This document shows, piece by piece, positions 1-9,009 of a DNA stretch of 64,000 nucleotides. The stretch covers positions 1 to 64,000 of the forward strand of contig JAEYPS010000026.1 in NCBI GenBank assembly GCA_023410475.1, in the 5' to 3' direction. Numbering within the stretch: the stretch's first letter is position 1; each line of letters opens with the position of its first letter. The notes under the pieces are model-generated. The model did not search any database. It saw only the letters and a program-made list of their open reading frames with translations, and was not told the DNA's origin. The position numbers and the translations under genes are program-made. This DNA comes from Bacillota bacterium (lineage in GTDB: Bacteria > Bacillota > Clostridia > Christensenellales > SZUA-584).

Positions 1-34
1 GATTTTGGTGGGCAGCTAGCTGCCCACCAAAATC
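1..34. repeat. perfect 34-bp palindrome at window edge
   Basis: The first 34 bases are a perfect palindrome with 17-bp arms (arm GATTTTGGTGGGCAGCT). T-runs lie at the outer 5' side and A-runs at the outer 3' side, the reverse of a normal terminator, and no T-tract follows. It may be one end of a repeat or a binding site. The left flank is outside the window. Confidence 0.6.
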
Positions 35-140
35 GTTCCAACAACATCCCGATGCGTCCCCTTCATTGGTGCTCTCCCAAAGAGGTCCTCGCCAACTTCA
101 CTGTCCAACATGTTTGACAAACCTACATTGAACATAACAC

Positions 141-170
141 TTAAATTATCCGCCCGTTTGGGTGTATAAT
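141..170 (+). promoter_or_regulatory. probable promoter of the ACT/MBL gene
   Basis: A consensus -10 box TATAAT lies at 165-170. The -35 region is weak (TTAAAT at 141-146, 18-bp spacer). It sits 35 bp before the start codon of the next gene. Confidence 0.4.
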
Positions 171-204
171 GTAAAAAACAGCATCAGGCACAGGGGTGTA
201 TCAT

Positions 205-1686
205 ATGGCTCAAAAAACATTTGTGACGAATCTTCCGGATAAAGCAGGCGCCTTTCTAAGCGCGTCGAGGATTATAGCTATGCACCACGGCAACATTGTC
301 AGGGTGAGCTATAACAAGGCCGTCGACCTTCATATGCTTTTTATAGACGTCGAGGCAGCGGAGGAAAGGCTTATTAAAATTGAAGAGGACCTCTTAAAGA
401 TGGGGTACATCAACCAGAAGATCATCGAAACTAGAGTGATCGAGGTATCCATCAGGATTCCGGATATGCCCGGGGCCGTTTTACCGGCGCTCGAGGTTTT
501 AAACCACTACCATATCAATATCTCCTATTTAAACTCCTGCGCAACCAAGGAGCCCTATCAGCAGTTTAAAATCGGGCTGCTCATCGAACAACCCGAGATC
601 ATCAAAACGCTGCTGGATGAGATCAGCAAGATCTACCCCATCGATATTATCGAATGCGACAGCTCGGAGGAGAATCTGGACAACACGGTGTCCTATATCC
701 GCCTTGCCAATGAGATGCAGGGGCTGCTGGATATAAACGCCGAGCAGACGATGCAGTTTATCTCGGAATCGAACCGCATCCTGCAGGCGCTTCAAACCGA
801 GGGGGAGGACGCCCATAAGGTATTTGACTATATCCGCCGTTTCGCGCACTTTGTAAGCAGCTGCCGGGGAGCGCTTTACAAGGTGGATATTGAGCAATAC
901 CCCGTAAGCGCGCTTGTCACGCTTTACAGTATACAGCCGCACTGCGGCAGCAACACCTATGTGCTGGCGGCCCCCGGGGAGCTAGTCCTCATCGATACGG
1001 GCTACGCCATCTATTCCGGCGAGCTGCTGCGGGTTCTTCAAAAGCTCTTCCCGCGCTGGGAGACCCTGAGGAAGAGGGTGTATATCACGCATGCGGACGT
1101 AGACCACTGCGGGCTGCTCTCCAAGCTTAATGATGCCGAGATTATCGTAAACCAAAAGAGCGCCGAGAGCTTTTGGCGGCAGATAAACCGCCAGCCGGAT
1201 TACCGTGAAAAGACGGAGCTGCATCTCGGCTACAGCAAAATCAGCCAGATCATATCCGGGTATACACCGCCCGACATAAGCGAGCTGAAGGTGTTAGATA
1301 GCGGTACGCCGCAAGAGCACGACGGGTTGCTCCCCATCGGGGCAATGACTATCGGAGACCTTGACTTTACCGTATACGAGGGGAGCGGGGGGCACCTGCG
1401 CGGCGAGATGGTTTATGCATGCCCGGCGGCGGGGATCGTTTTCACCGGTGATATCCTTGTAAATATAAACGGCTTTTCAAAAGAGAGGGCCGAGTTCAAC
1501 TCGCTCGCGCCCTACCTGATGAAAAGCGTCAATGTAGACTCGGCGAAGGCCACCGAGATGCGAAGGCAGACGATCGCACTGATAGAAGCTGTCTCCCACC
1601 AAAATGGGCGGCCGTGCATCGTATGCGGGGGCCATGGCCCGATTTCCAAGCTGGTTGACGGGAAACTGGTGAGTATCAGTTCATGA
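205..1686 (+). CDS. ACT-domain and metallo-beta-lactamase-fold protein
   Basis: The N-terminal half (about residues 1-150) reads as two ACT-like ligand-binding modules, each with a 'PDKAG' or 'PDMPGA' turn. The C-terminal half is a metallo-beta-lactamase fold with the metal motif THADVDH near residue 295 and a later GD of the 'FTGDI' strand near residue 415. ACT domains usually sense amino acids, so a small-molecule-gated hydrolase or sensor is plausible, but the substrate is unknown. ATG at 205 is preferred over an in-frame GTG at 196 because AGGGG lies 8 bases upstream of the ATG. It stands alone and converges on the metal ATPase gene. Confidence 0.8.
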   Translation: MAQKTFVTNLPDKAGAFLSASRIIAMHHGNIVRVSYNKAVDLHMLFIDVEAAEERLIKIEEDLLKMGYINQKIIETRVIEVSIRIPDMPGAVLPALEVLNHYHINISYLNSCATKEPYQQFKIGLLIEQPEIIKTLLDEISKIYPIDIIECDSSEENLDNTVSYIRLANEMQGLLDINAEQTMQFISESNRILQALQTEGEDAHKVFDYIRRFAHFVSSCRGALYKVDIEQYPVSALVTLYSIQPHCGSNTYVLAAPGELVLIDTGYAIYSGELLRVLQKLFPRWETLRKRVYITHADVDHCGLLSKLNDAEIIVNQKSAESFWRQINRQPDYREKTELHLGYSKISQIISGYTPPDISELKVLDSGTPQEHDGLLPIGAMTIGDLDFTVYEGSGGHLRGEMVYACPAAGIVFTGDILVNINGFSKERAEFNSLAPYLMKSVNVDSAKATEMRRQTIALIEAVSHQNGRPCIVCGGHGPISKLVDGKLVSISS

Positions 1687-1799
1687 GGATAGGGCATAAA
1701 AGTTTGCAGAAGCATCGTTACCTCCGCATTGTTCGTTTTTCAAAAGAGTACAGAGGTCAAGCCGGTACTGTCAGTATCTTAAAAAGGACTTGATTTTTT

Positions 1800-1854
1800 A
1801 ACAATAATGCTGCCAATATCTCCTGTTAAAGATATTGACAGCATTTTATTGTTA
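1800..1854. terminator. stem-loop between convergent genes
   Basis: A long imperfect inverted repeat (AATGCTG/CAGCATT and CAATATC/GATATTG arms) lies between the stop codons of two convergent genes. No clear T-tract follows on either strand, so it is a probable bidirectional terminator by position rather than by a complete signature. Confidence 0.55.
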
Positions 1855-1873
1855 ATAAAAGATTCTTAAGGGC

Positions 1874-4240
1874 CTATTGCTTAACAGTTCTCATCGCCCT
1901 CATCGCGTTGAGTATCGCGATAACGGCGACGCCGACATCGCCAAATACGGCCTCCCACATGGTCGCTATGCCTAAAGCACCTAAAACCAGAATGACCGCC
2001 TTTACGCCCAGCGCGAAAATGATATTCTGCCAAACGATAGACCGCGTCTTGCGCGCTATCCTGATTGCGGCCACAAGCTTTGAGGGCTCGTCGGTCATCA
2101 GCACCACGTCGGCTGCTTCTATCGCGGCGTCGGAGCCCAGCGCGCCCATGGCGATGCCAATATCGGCGCGTGCAAGCACCGGTGCATCATTAATGCCGTC
2201 CCCGACAAACACCAGCTTGCCGCCCTTTTGCTTTTCGCGGTCTAAGGTCTCGAGGTGTTCCACCTTTTGATAGGGAAGAAGATCGGTATAAACTGTATCG
2301 AGCCCGATTTCGCGGGAGATGGCCTCGCCTACGGCCTTTACGTCACCCGTCAGCATGGCCGTTCTTCTGATGCCGAGCGCCTTCATCTCCCGGATAGCGC
2401 GTTTGCTGTCGGGCTTGAGCTCGTCGGAGATCACGATATGCCCCGCAAAGATGCCGTCAACCGCCAGATAAACGGTGCTTCCGAGCGCTTCTGTCTTCTG
2501 CCACGCAATCTTCTCGGAGCTCATCAGCTTTCCGTTGCCCGCCAGCACCTGCCTGCCATCCACCTTTACCTTGACACCGAGGCCCGGTATCTCTTCCTGC
2601 TCCGCAAGCCTTTCGGCATTAATCGCCTGCCCGTATGCCTTTTGAATAGAAACGGCGATGGGATGGTTTGAAAAGCTTTCCGCGTGTGCAGCGTAGGAGA
2701 GCAGCTCCCGCTCTGTCCATCCGTTTGCGCCGGATACCTGAGTTACCTTAAAGATACCTTTGGTCAGGGTGCCTGTTTTATCAAATACGACCGTATCGAT
2801 GCGGTTTAGGGCCTCTAAATAGTTGCTGCCCTTAATCAGAATGCCGTTTCTTGAAGCGCCGCCGATTCCGCCGAAGAAGCTAAGGGGGATAGAGATGACC
2901 AAAGCACAGGGGCAGGACACCACCAGAAAAACCAACGCCCGGTTAATCCAGTCCGCGAATGTTGCCCCGGGTATAAGCAGCGGAGGGAAAACCGCCAGCG
3001 CAAGAGCCGCAAAAACCACAAAAGGCGTATAATACCTGGCAAACCTCGTGATGAAGTTTTCTGTGGGTGCCTTCTTGCTGCTTGCGTTTTGTACAAGGTC
3101 CAGTATCTTTGATATCGTCGATTCGCCAAATTCTTTGGACACCTCAACAGTGAGCATGCCACTTTTATTAATGGAACCGGACAACACTTCAATGCCGGGC
3201 TCTACATCACGGGGAAGCGATTCGCCTGTCAGCGCGGAGGTATCCAGCGTGGAGTGCCCCTCGATGATCCGGCCGTCCAACGGGATCTTTTCTCCCGGCT
3301 TCACAACGATGAGATCTCCGATGCCAACCTCCTCGGGCGTAACCTTTCGTATCTCATCACCGAGCTTCAGATTGGCAAAATCGGGGCGGATATCCATTAG
3401 TGCGGAGATCGACTTGCGGGAGCGGTTTACGGCGAGGCGCTGGAACGCTTCACCAACCTGGTAGAAGAGCATGACCGCCACGCCCTCCGGATATTCCCCG
3501 ATGGCGAAAGCGCCGATGGTAGCGATACTCATGAGGAAATTTTCATCGAAAACCTGGCCCTTTAAAATGTTCTTGAGTGCGCGGAGCACTACTTCGCCGC
3601 CAACTAACAGGTAGCTGACCAGGAACAGAATAAGCTCGTAAGGCTGACCGAAATCGAAGAGTAGGCCGATGAAGAAGAGTACCGCACCCGCACCGAGTAG
3701 TATCCGACCCCTCCATTTTTTCAGGCCTTCGGAGGATTCTGCCGACGGCTTTTTATCGGCATAGGAAATCTTGATTTCCGGCTCGATATCCAGCGCTATT
3801 TGAGAGGCCTGCCGGATGATGCGGGGCAAATCCTTCTTGTTAAGCGCCTCAACGGTTAATCTCTGAGAAATAAAATCAATGCCTGCCGACTTCACGCCTT
3901 CCAAACGGCCAACCTGCGTTTCTATCTTTTGCGCACAGTCCGCACAGCACAGGCCCTCCAAATAGAGCACCTTTTTGCCCGGCTGCGCCAGCTCCTTTTC
4001 ACTGATGACAATGTCGGGTTCGTGCTGCTTAACGATTGCGTCGGCTTGTGCAACCAGATAGTCGGTTTTCGCAGCATCCGCTATCTCCATGGTCAGGGTC
4101 TTTGACAAGAAATCAACAGCGGCAAAGGATACGCCCTCCAATTTCCCGACATCCCGTTCAATCTTTGCGGCACAGTTGCCGCAGCAAAGCCCCTCTAAGA
4201 TAAACTCCTTTTTTATCGCCGCTTCCATTCCCGTCACCAT
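1874..4240 (-). CDS. cadA: heavy-metal P1B-type ATPase (Cd/Zn/Pb efflux)
   Basis: 788 aa. Two N-terminal heavy-metal-associated domains carry GLCCGNC (about 18-23) and GLCCADC (about 97-102). They are followed by membrane helices, the transport motif SCPCAL, the phosphorylation motif DKTGTLT, and the ATP-binding/hinge motif VGDGINDAP. The CPC motif and the CadC-type regulator upstream point to Zn/Cd/Pb efflux rather than copper. It is the last gene of a three-gene minus-strand operon: repressor, single-HMA protein, ATPase. The GTG one codon after the first ATG, and an ATG at residue 5, are alternative starts because the AAAGG ribosome site lies very close. Confidence 0.92.
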   Translation of the reverse strand: MVTGMEAAIKKEFILEGLCCGNCAAKIERDVGKLEGVSFAAVDFLSKTLTMEIADAAKTDYLVAQADAIVKQHEPDIVISEKELAQPGKKVLYLEGLCCADCAQKIETQVGRLEGVKSAGIDFISQRLTVEALNKKDLPRIIRQASQIALDIEPEIKISYADKKPSAESSEGLKKWRGRILLGAGAVLFFIGLLFDFGQPYELILFLVSYLLVGGEVVLRALKNILKGQVFDENFLMSIATIGAFAIGEYPEGVAVMLFYQVGEAFQRLAVNRSRKSISALMDIRPDFANLKLGDEIRKVTPEEVGIGDLIVVKPGEKIPLDGRIIEGHSTLDTSALTGESLPRDVEPGIEVLSGSINKSGMLTVEVSKEFGESTISKILDLVQNASSKKAPTENFITRFARYYTPFVVFAALALAVFPPLLIPGATFADWINRALVFLVVSCPCALVISIPLSFFGGIGGASRNGILIKGSNYLEALNRIDTVVFDKTGTLTKGIFKVTQVSGANGWTERELLSYAAHAESFSNHPIAVSIQKAYGQAINAERLAEQEEIPGLGVKVKVDGRQVLAGNGKLMSSEKIAWQKTEALGSTVYLAVDGIFAGHIVISDELKPDSKRAIREMKALGIRRTAMLTGDVKAVGEAISREIGLDTVYTDLLPYQKVEHLETLDREKQKGGKLVFVGDGINDAPVLARADIGIAMGALGSDAAIEAADVVLMTDEPSKLVAAIRIARKTRSIVWQNIIFALGVKAVILVLGALGIATMWEAVFGDVGVAVIAILNAMRAMRTVKQ

Positions 4241-4252
4241 GCCTTTCTATTG

Positions 4253-4480
4253 TTATGCCTCTTTCACCAAAATATCCTCGTCGTGCGAGACGGCGATACG
4301 GGTGATTTCCTTTGTCAATGCGTCGGTGTCCGTATCGAATTCTACAAGGAGCAGGGTGGTTTTTGGGTTCACCGTCGCGCTTTTCACCCCGTTTAAAAGC
4401 CGGATATCCTTTTCAATCTTCGCGGCACAGCTGCCGCAGCAAAGCCCCTCAAGGATATATTGTTTCGTTATAGCTGCCAT
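4253..4480 (-). CDS. single-HMA-domain metal chaperone
   Basis: A 75-aa protein made of one heavy-metal-associated domain. The metal-binding loop GLCCGSC lies at residues 12-18 and the sequence closely resembles the first HMA domain of the adjacent ATPase, which suggests intragenic duplication or domain release. It probably delivers metal to, or buffers metal for, the ATPase 12 bp downstream. A repressor operator lies just upstream, so it may have its own regulated transcription start in addition to read-through from the repressor gene. Confidence 0.85.
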   Translation of the reverse strand: MAAITKQYILEGLCCGSCAAKIEKDIRLLNGVKSATVNPKTTLLLVEFDTDTDALTKEITRIAVSHDEDILVKEA

Positions 4481-4509
4481 GATGTATTCCCCTTTGATAA
4501 ATTTTATTA

Positions 4510-4533
4510 TTGAACAGTTGAGCTATCGTTCAA
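4510..4533 (-). promoter_or_regulatory. second CadC/ArsR-type operator
   Basis: TTGAACAGT-N6-ATCGTTCAA is an imperfect copy of the perfect operator at 4970-4993. It lies between the repressor gene and the HMA gene, about 30 bp upstream of the HMA start. This implies separate metal-dependent control of the effector genes. Confidence 0.65.
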
Positions 4534-4586
4534 CCGTTATGACAAAAAAATATAACGCCTTAAATTTCCGCCGTAAGGATGTTATA

Positions 4587-4952
4587 TCACTCACATACAT
4601 GAATTAAGCCCTGATCGAAGATATTTCTGACATGCTCGTCGGCTAAAGAATAATAAACGACCTTGCCGTCTCTTCTGTACTTCACCAGCTTTGACTGTTT
4701 AAGGATTCTAAGCTGATGAGATATGGATGATTTGGTCATCCCCAAAAGAACCGCGATATCACAAACACACATCTCTGCCTGTAGCAGAGCACAAAGGATT
4801 TTTACGCGGGTTGAATCTCCGAATACCTTAAACAACTCCGAAAGATCCAGCAGATTGTCTTCATCCGGCATATTGTCCCTGACACGGATCACGACATCTT
4901 CGTGGATAGTATTACAATCGCATCGGTCTATATCGGCAGCGTATGCGCACAT
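4587..4952 (-). CDS. cadC: ArsR/SmtB-family metal-sensing repressor, CadC-like
   Basis: 121 aa. A winged-helix DNA-binding domain carries the recognition segment TKSSISHQLRIL and the metal motif MCVCD in the position of the CadC/ArsR 'ELCVCD' box. N-terminal cysteines (CDC at 11-13) complete a CadC-like thiolate site. A C-terminal DEHV...HVCE pattern matches the alpha-5 zinc site of SmtB/CzrA-type proteins, so both site types may be present. It probably represses its own operon and is released by Cd, Zn or Pb. Confidence 0.88.
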   Translation of the reverse strand: MCAYAADIDRCDCNTIHEDVVIRVRDNMPDEDNLLDLSELFKVFGDSTRVKILCALLQAEMCVCDIAVLLGMTKSSISHQLRILKQSKLVKYRRDGKVVYYSLADEHVRNIFDQGLIHVCE

Positions 4953-4969
4953 ATCGGCACCTCCTCTGA

Positions 4970-5026
4970 TTGAACAGTTGAATTACTGTTCAACTGTATT
5001 ATATGCTGGAGAGATGGAAATGTCAA
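4970..5026 (-). promoter_or_regulatory. CadC-type promoter with overlapping operator
   Basis: On the minus strand, -35 TTGACA (5026-5021) and -10 TATAAT (5003-4998) are separated by 17 bp, a consensus promoter. Immediately downstream is a perfect operator, TTGAACAGT-N6-ACTGTTCAA (4970-4993), covering the expected start of transcription. Repressor binding there would block initiation. Confidence 0.85.
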
Positions 5027-5115
5027 CATTAAATTGATGTTTTGCACTACTGAATTACCAAACCTGAAATTTTTGACGTAAAAAATTACATAGTATCATA
5101 AAAAGAACTTTAGTA

Positions 5116-5170
5116 AAAAAATCCTCATACCTCTTAAAATAAGAGTGAAAGGATTCAGTAGTACCGCTGA
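5116..5170. repeat. att-like site A (diverged tRNA-Leu 3' tip plus hairpin)
   Basis: This matches the sites at 22971-23023 and 43206-43258: AAAAAATCCTCA, a hairpin, GGATTCAGT, then CCGCTGA. The tRNA tip is mutated (GTACCGCTGA instead of GTGCCGCTGA). The bases just to its right (AGCGATGGTAAG) resemble those to the right of site B (AGGGTTGGTAAG), as expected for two related element left ends. It is read here as the outer left boundary of a tandem insertion. Confidence 0.65.
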
Positions 5171-5227
5171 AGCGATGGTAAGTGCAATTACCCCCTTTGC
5201 GTAAAATATAAATTATCGGGTTAATGC

Positions 5228-5665
5228 TCATTCCGTGAATATGCTATCCGTTACTTTTTGCAGTAGCTTGGGTTGAATCTCCGGATAAGTCCAATTTTCA
5301 GGCAAGGAATCGGAAAATTCTATTCGTTCTATTTCAAATGGCGGTAAATCGTCAAAGGAAGTAATCTGGGCATAAAATAACATTCCGAAAGTTTCCTTGT
5401 TATTATCAACGATTCCATCATTTCCACACACTGAATATACGCAAATTGGCACCAATTTAAATACTTTTGCACCGGTTTCTTCCCATAGTTCTCTTTTCGC
5501 TGTATCTTCGATTTTTTCGCCTTTTTCTCTGTGCCCACCTGGACATTCGTATGTATTACGTTCTTTGTGTTTGCAGAAAACCCACTGATCATTATATCTT
5601 GATATAATTACCGCAAATTTTAGCAAAGCGTCATCAACGCTGTTATAGAAATTGACTTTCAGCAT
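5228..5665 (-). CDS. NUDIX hydrolase
   Basis: 145 aa with a complete Nudix box: G44-x5-E50-x7-R58-E59-L-W-E62-E63-x-G65. It hydrolyses a nucleoside diphosphate linked to some other moiety. The substrate cannot be read from sequence, although the family includes MutT-type sanitisers and coenzyme hydrolases. It stands alone close to the left end of the candidate element and is AT-rich compared with the metal operon. Confidence 0.85.
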   Translation of the reverse strand: MLKVNFYNSVDDALLKFAVIISRYNDQWVFCKHKERNTYECPGGHREKGEKIEDTAKRELWEETGAKVFKLVPICVYSVCGNDGIVDNNKETFGMLFYAQITSFDDLPPFEIERIEFSDSLPENWTYPEIQPKLLQKVTDSIFTE

Positions 5666-5857
5666 TTTTCATTCCTTCTGTTATATAAATAATCCATTTT
5701 TAAGTCAAAGTATATAGGTAATCGAAAATCATGCTTTCGACTTTGCTCGCAATTGTACTCTAATTCAAGTCACAAATCATGATGAATACTTCTTTACGCT
5801 CTTCTACTATTTGAAAACCACAAGAGGCTGTATTAATGGTTTTATGCGAAGATTAGA

Positions 5858-5893
5858 GAGAATTCTAAGCCTTGCATTATTTTCATAATCTCT
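5858..5893. repeat. left copy of direct repeat flanking the 501-aa gene
   Basis: About 36 bp ending TTATTTTCATAATCTCT resembles 7524-7560 (TTATTTCCATAATCTAT) at roughly four in five positions. The two copies flank the 1.6-kb gene between them. The rest of 5666-5904 shows nothing recognisable. Confidence 0.5.
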
Positions 5894-5904
5894 CAGGCTA
5901 AGGT

Positions 5905-7410
5905 TTATATCAGCTCCACCGTAACATCTTCGCGCTTTTTTTCATGAAACACCATGTACCACTCCACATCGTCCACCGCCTTAAAGTGCAATGCAGAGCA
6001 GGCTGTACGAGGCTGGCCTTGGCCGCTGCCGCCAAAACTGATGGCAGTCGCGCCATCTGCGCCGCCAATGATGCCGACGGATATACTATCTGTTGTCTGC
6101 GGCTCATAGGGATTGGTGCTCTTCTGCCGAGGTTGGTCTGAACGGATGCAGTCAATGACGGTGAACGCACTGTCAGGCAGATCCGGCGAGAGCGTATAGC
6201 TCATCACAGTATAGTGTGTTGGAAAGTCGTAATCTTGGCTCTCAAAATACTTATAGGCCATTTCGCGCTGCGCATATTCCTGTATGGTCAGCATATGCTG
6301 TGCGCCGGTGGTGGGGTGTGTAAATGCGATGCACTCACCGGGTGCCGGCACATGGAAGTGCGGTCCCGGCAAGGCGACAGGCTTCTGTTTCAGTGTTACG
6401 CTGAGCGCCGCAATCTGCGGCTTGTGTTTCTCCGCCCAAGGAAAAGCCGCGCGCCAGATTACCCAACCACAAGCAGAATCAAGGCAATAATGCTGGATCG
6501 CGCTCTTGGCCTCAAGACCGTTGCCCTCCGGAAAGCAGGGATTCCATGGCACACCGCGGCTATGAGAGCCTGAAAGAACAGTTCCATTTAACACGACTTG
6601 TGGGTTTGTTTTGAAGGATAATGGATTTTCCGCGTCGATCTGCATCCGCTGCTCATCGGTAAGGTTGGAGCCATCGTTCTTAACAGACAGATGCCACGTA
6701 TCAATAAAAGAACGGATACGCTCAATTGGTACCCGGACGCAAAAGTCTAAGACCAAGCCTTTGCTGCAGGTGTAGATTGCTGGGATATGCCAGGCTTCAT
6801 CATCCCAGATAAACTGCTTATCGAGGTGAATTTCCTTGCCGGCTCTTTCACGGCCATGATGCCTCCGAAAGTTGTCGTCAAAGTAAACCTTCCATTCGGG
6901 TTTCTTTGGCTCGGCAGGAACATGCTCATAGTAATCTTCTGTATATTTGACGCGATTGTAATCAAACTTGGCCTGCAGTTCTTTGATATAAGCAAAGGGC
7001 TCCTCCATAGGCGTAAGCAGCAGCTTCTCCCGAATGGTATCCAGCACAGACTGCTGTGTGGCGGTGGGAGTATTGTCCTGCAGGAAGATGTCAAACCGAA
7101 CCTGATCCCAACAGTATACCTGTTCCAGTGCCGCAGCGTCGCCGCAAGCCAGTATAAGCCGCAAAAAGTCCACGAAATCGTTTGCAATCGGATGCACATA
7201 GTTCTCCGGCGTGTTCGTCGGGCTGACGGCAAACACCATCTCGCCAAAGCCGCGCACAAAGCAATAGTGGATACCATCCATACCGGCCCAGCTAATCACT
7301 TTCGCACCCTTGGGTGTGCAAAAGTAATTGCTTTCGCTCTCCCCATGCCCAAGGCCAATGCAGGAACTGTCGAGATTCAGTTTCAGATATCTTTCATATG
7401 TGGTTGTCAT
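5905..7410 (-). CDS. large hypothetical protein with GIIGGADG motif
   Basis: 501 aa, soluble, no signal peptide and no family I can name. The C-terminal part (about residues 440-460) contains SVGIIGGADGATAISFG. This resembles the GIIGGADGPTAI signature of Na+-translocating decarboxylase beta subunits, but there are no membrane helices to match that family. The remainder is rich in Trp, Tyr and His. GAGGT lies 5 bases before the ATG. It is flanked by short direct repeats, so it may be a separate inserted cassette. Confidence 0.7.
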   Translation of the reverse strand: MTTTYERYLKLNLDSSCIGLGHGESESNYFCTPKGAKVISWAGMDGIHYCFVRGFGEMVFAVSPTNTPENYVHPIANDFVDFLRLILACGDAAALEQVYCWDQVRFDIFLQDNTPTATQQSVLDTIREKLLLTPMEEPFAYIKELQAKFDYNRVKYTEDYYEHVPAEPKKPEWKVYFDDNFRRHHGRERAGKEIHLDKQFIWDDEAWHIPAIYTCSKGLVLDFCVRVPIERIRSFIDTWHLSVKNDGSNLTDEQRMQIDAENPLSFKTNPQVVLNGTVLSGSHSRGVPWNPCFPEGNGLEAKSAIQHYCLDSACGWVIWRAAFPWAEKHKPQIAALSVTLKQKPVALPGPHFHVPAPGECIAFTHPTTGAQHMLTIQEYAQREMAYKYFESQDYDFPTHYTVMSYTLSPDLPDSAFTVIDCIRSDQPRQKSTNPYEPQTTDSISVGIIGGADGATAISFGGSGQGQPRTACSALHFKAVDDVEWYMVFHEKKREDVTVELI

Positions 7411-7523
7411 CTTGACCTCGCATTTTATGTATTCCCGGACGAATCGAGTTCAATTGATATATGGATATACCAAGGACAATATTGCCTTGCAACGAATAGA
7501 TGATGGTTCTCATGCAAAGTCCA

Positions 7524-7560
7524 GAGCGTTCTCTGAACTTGCGTTATTTCCATAATCTAT
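7524..7560. repeat. right copy of direct repeat flanking the 501-aa gene
   Basis: This partners 5858-5893. It overlaps the last codon of the membrane-protein gene that follows, so the copies may have arisen by target duplication or by insertion into a repeat. Confidence 0.45.
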
Positions 7561-7991
7561 ATTATAGCATACGCAATTAAGGGACTACAATATATCACTA
7601 TATAAATCAAAGTAATCCAAGGCTGATAATCGATATAAAAATCTTTAAATGTACACCGCCACGGATGAGGAACCAATACCCATCCGACTAAATCAAAAAG
7701 AACCGTAATGGTGCCCCATACAGCACCTGTAATAAGTGCATCGTAAATTGATAAATCTTTTAATCCCGACAGATATAGGCAAGCAAACGTAGGGAATAAA
7801 ACGATATTATACAACGGATGAAAAGGCATTGTTTTTGCATAGCTTTCCATTTCCTTCATGGGCTGCCCCTTATACTCCATACCTTTCATATGTAATACTT
7901 TTCCGTTAAAAAATGTATGTAGCACCCCGACTGCGGTTACCGCAAAATACGCTACCCAGTACCAAAGCATCGAATAACCAAAGTTTTTCAT
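7557..7991 (-). CDS. small integral membrane protein of unknown function
   Basis: 144 aa with about four hydrophobic helices (near residues 8-26, 60-76, 85-108 and 122-142) and a short polar loop after the first helix. No catalytic motif is visible. Two palindromic operator-like sites lie upstream at 8125-8155, so it is probably controlled by a TetR-type repressor whose gene is not adjacent now. Confidence 0.7.
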   Translation of the reverse strand: MKNFGYSMLWYWVAYFAVTAVGVLHTFFNGKVLHMKGMEYKGQPMKEMESYAKTMPFHPLYNIVLFPTFACLYLSGLKDLSIYDALITGAVWGTITVLFDLVGWVLVPHPWRCTFKDFYIDYQPWITLIYIVIYCSPLIAYAII

Positions 7992-8124
7992 TTCTTTTAC
8001 CTCTTTCTCTTAAATTCTGATTCAATCAACCATCCAATAGGGCTCGGGGAGCGGTGTGCTGTTGTCAATAGCGTATTGCTTTCTACGCGATTTTTTCCTC
8101 CTAAGTCAAGCAAACATCGATTAG

Positions 8125-8155
8125 ATGAACAAGCGTTCATTGAATTATTGTTCAA
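8125..8155. promoter_or_regulatory. tandem palindromic operator-like sites
   Basis: ATGAAC-AAGC-GTTCAT (8125-8140) is a perfect inverted repeat. It is followed directly by TTGAA-N6-TTCAA (8140-8155). They lie about 135 bp upstream of the membrane-protein gene, in the style of TetR-family operators. No regulator gene is adjacent, which suggests local deletion. Confidence 0.5.
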
Positions 8156-8169
8156 TAAAATAATAAAAT

Positions 8170-8249
8170 ATAAGCCCTCTATTGTCAAGAGGGCTTATAC
8201 GAATAATATAAATACTGCGAAGCTCAATTATCACGTTGAGCTCCGCAGT
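8170..8249. terminator. two consecutive strong hairpins
   Basis: ATAAGCCCTCT/AGAGGGCTTAT (8170-8198) is a perfect 11-bp stem with a T-rich minus-strand tail. ACTGCGAAGCTCAA/TTGAGCTCCGCAGT (8214-8249) is a second, near-perfect stem. They stand where the 5' part of the following permease gene should begin, so the junction is probably a deletion or rearrangement point. Confidence 0.6.
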
Positions 8250-8268
8250 TTAACTCAGTATACTTTTT

Positions 8269-9009
8269 ATGACTTTTGCCATCTTATTAACTTTCGCTTT
8301 TTTAATGATGCTTATTCCTCGTGTTGAAAAAGAAAACGCGCGGCGCGGTGTTCTGGTACAAGGGGTGTTATGGTCGAATAACGCGCTGTATGGTATTCCA
8401 ATCGCCATTTCCCTTTATGGAGAGGGAAATATTGCATTAATCGCTCTGGTTACGGCAGTATCTGTAGCACTGTTTAACGTCTGTAGTGTGCTTGCCTTGG
8501 AGCGCTACAACAATAAAACAAATTCTGATGCCGCTTTAAAATGGGGGAAAATATTACGAGGGATTATAACTAATCCTTTGAGTATCTCGTTGGCTTTTGG
8601 CTTTGCCGCTAATCTTATGCACCTGCAACTGCCATACTTTCTGGAGCATACTGCACGGGGACTGGCAGATTGTGCTACTCCTGTTTCGTTTATTATTCTG
8701 GGTGCGAGTTTTTCTTTTGCCTCCGCCTCACATAATCGCAAGACATTGATGGTAGTCGTAGCCTCGCGTTTAATATTAATGCCTTTGTTTTGGCTTGCTC
8801 TAGCTGTACTGCTGGGATTTCGAGATCAACAGATTGCAGCATTTCTGCTGCTTTTCGGGCCCCCCACCGCTGTAAGCTCTTACCCTATGGCCTGCGCTAT
8901 GGGCGGTGACGAGCGCCTGGCTAGCGAGATCATCGTATTCACTTCTGCGATTTTCATATTCAGCATATTCGACTGGATATTTATATTGCGAAATTTAACA
9001 CTTTTATGA
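8269..9009 (+). pseudogene. AEC-family permease lacking its N-terminus
   Basis: The 246-residue frame matches the middle and end of auxin-efflux-carrier family transporters: a 'RRGVLVQGVLWSNNALYGIP' segment, a long cytoplasmic stretch, then paired helices ending in 'TAVSSYPMACAMGGD'. Full-length members are about 300 residues or more and start with two or three further helices, which are absent. No ribosome-binding site precedes the first ATG and two hairpins abut it. It is probably a truncated remnant. The original family role was export of small organic acids or similar solutes. Confidence 0.7.

Noticed and set aside
1..34. 34-bp palindrome as a Rho-independent terminator
   Set aside because: No T-tract follows, and the T/A runs are on the wrong sides of the stem for a terminator.
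7997..8188. 63-codon minus-strand frame upstream of the small membrane protein
   Set aside because: It overlaps operator-like palindromes and a hairpin, and has no recognisable product.
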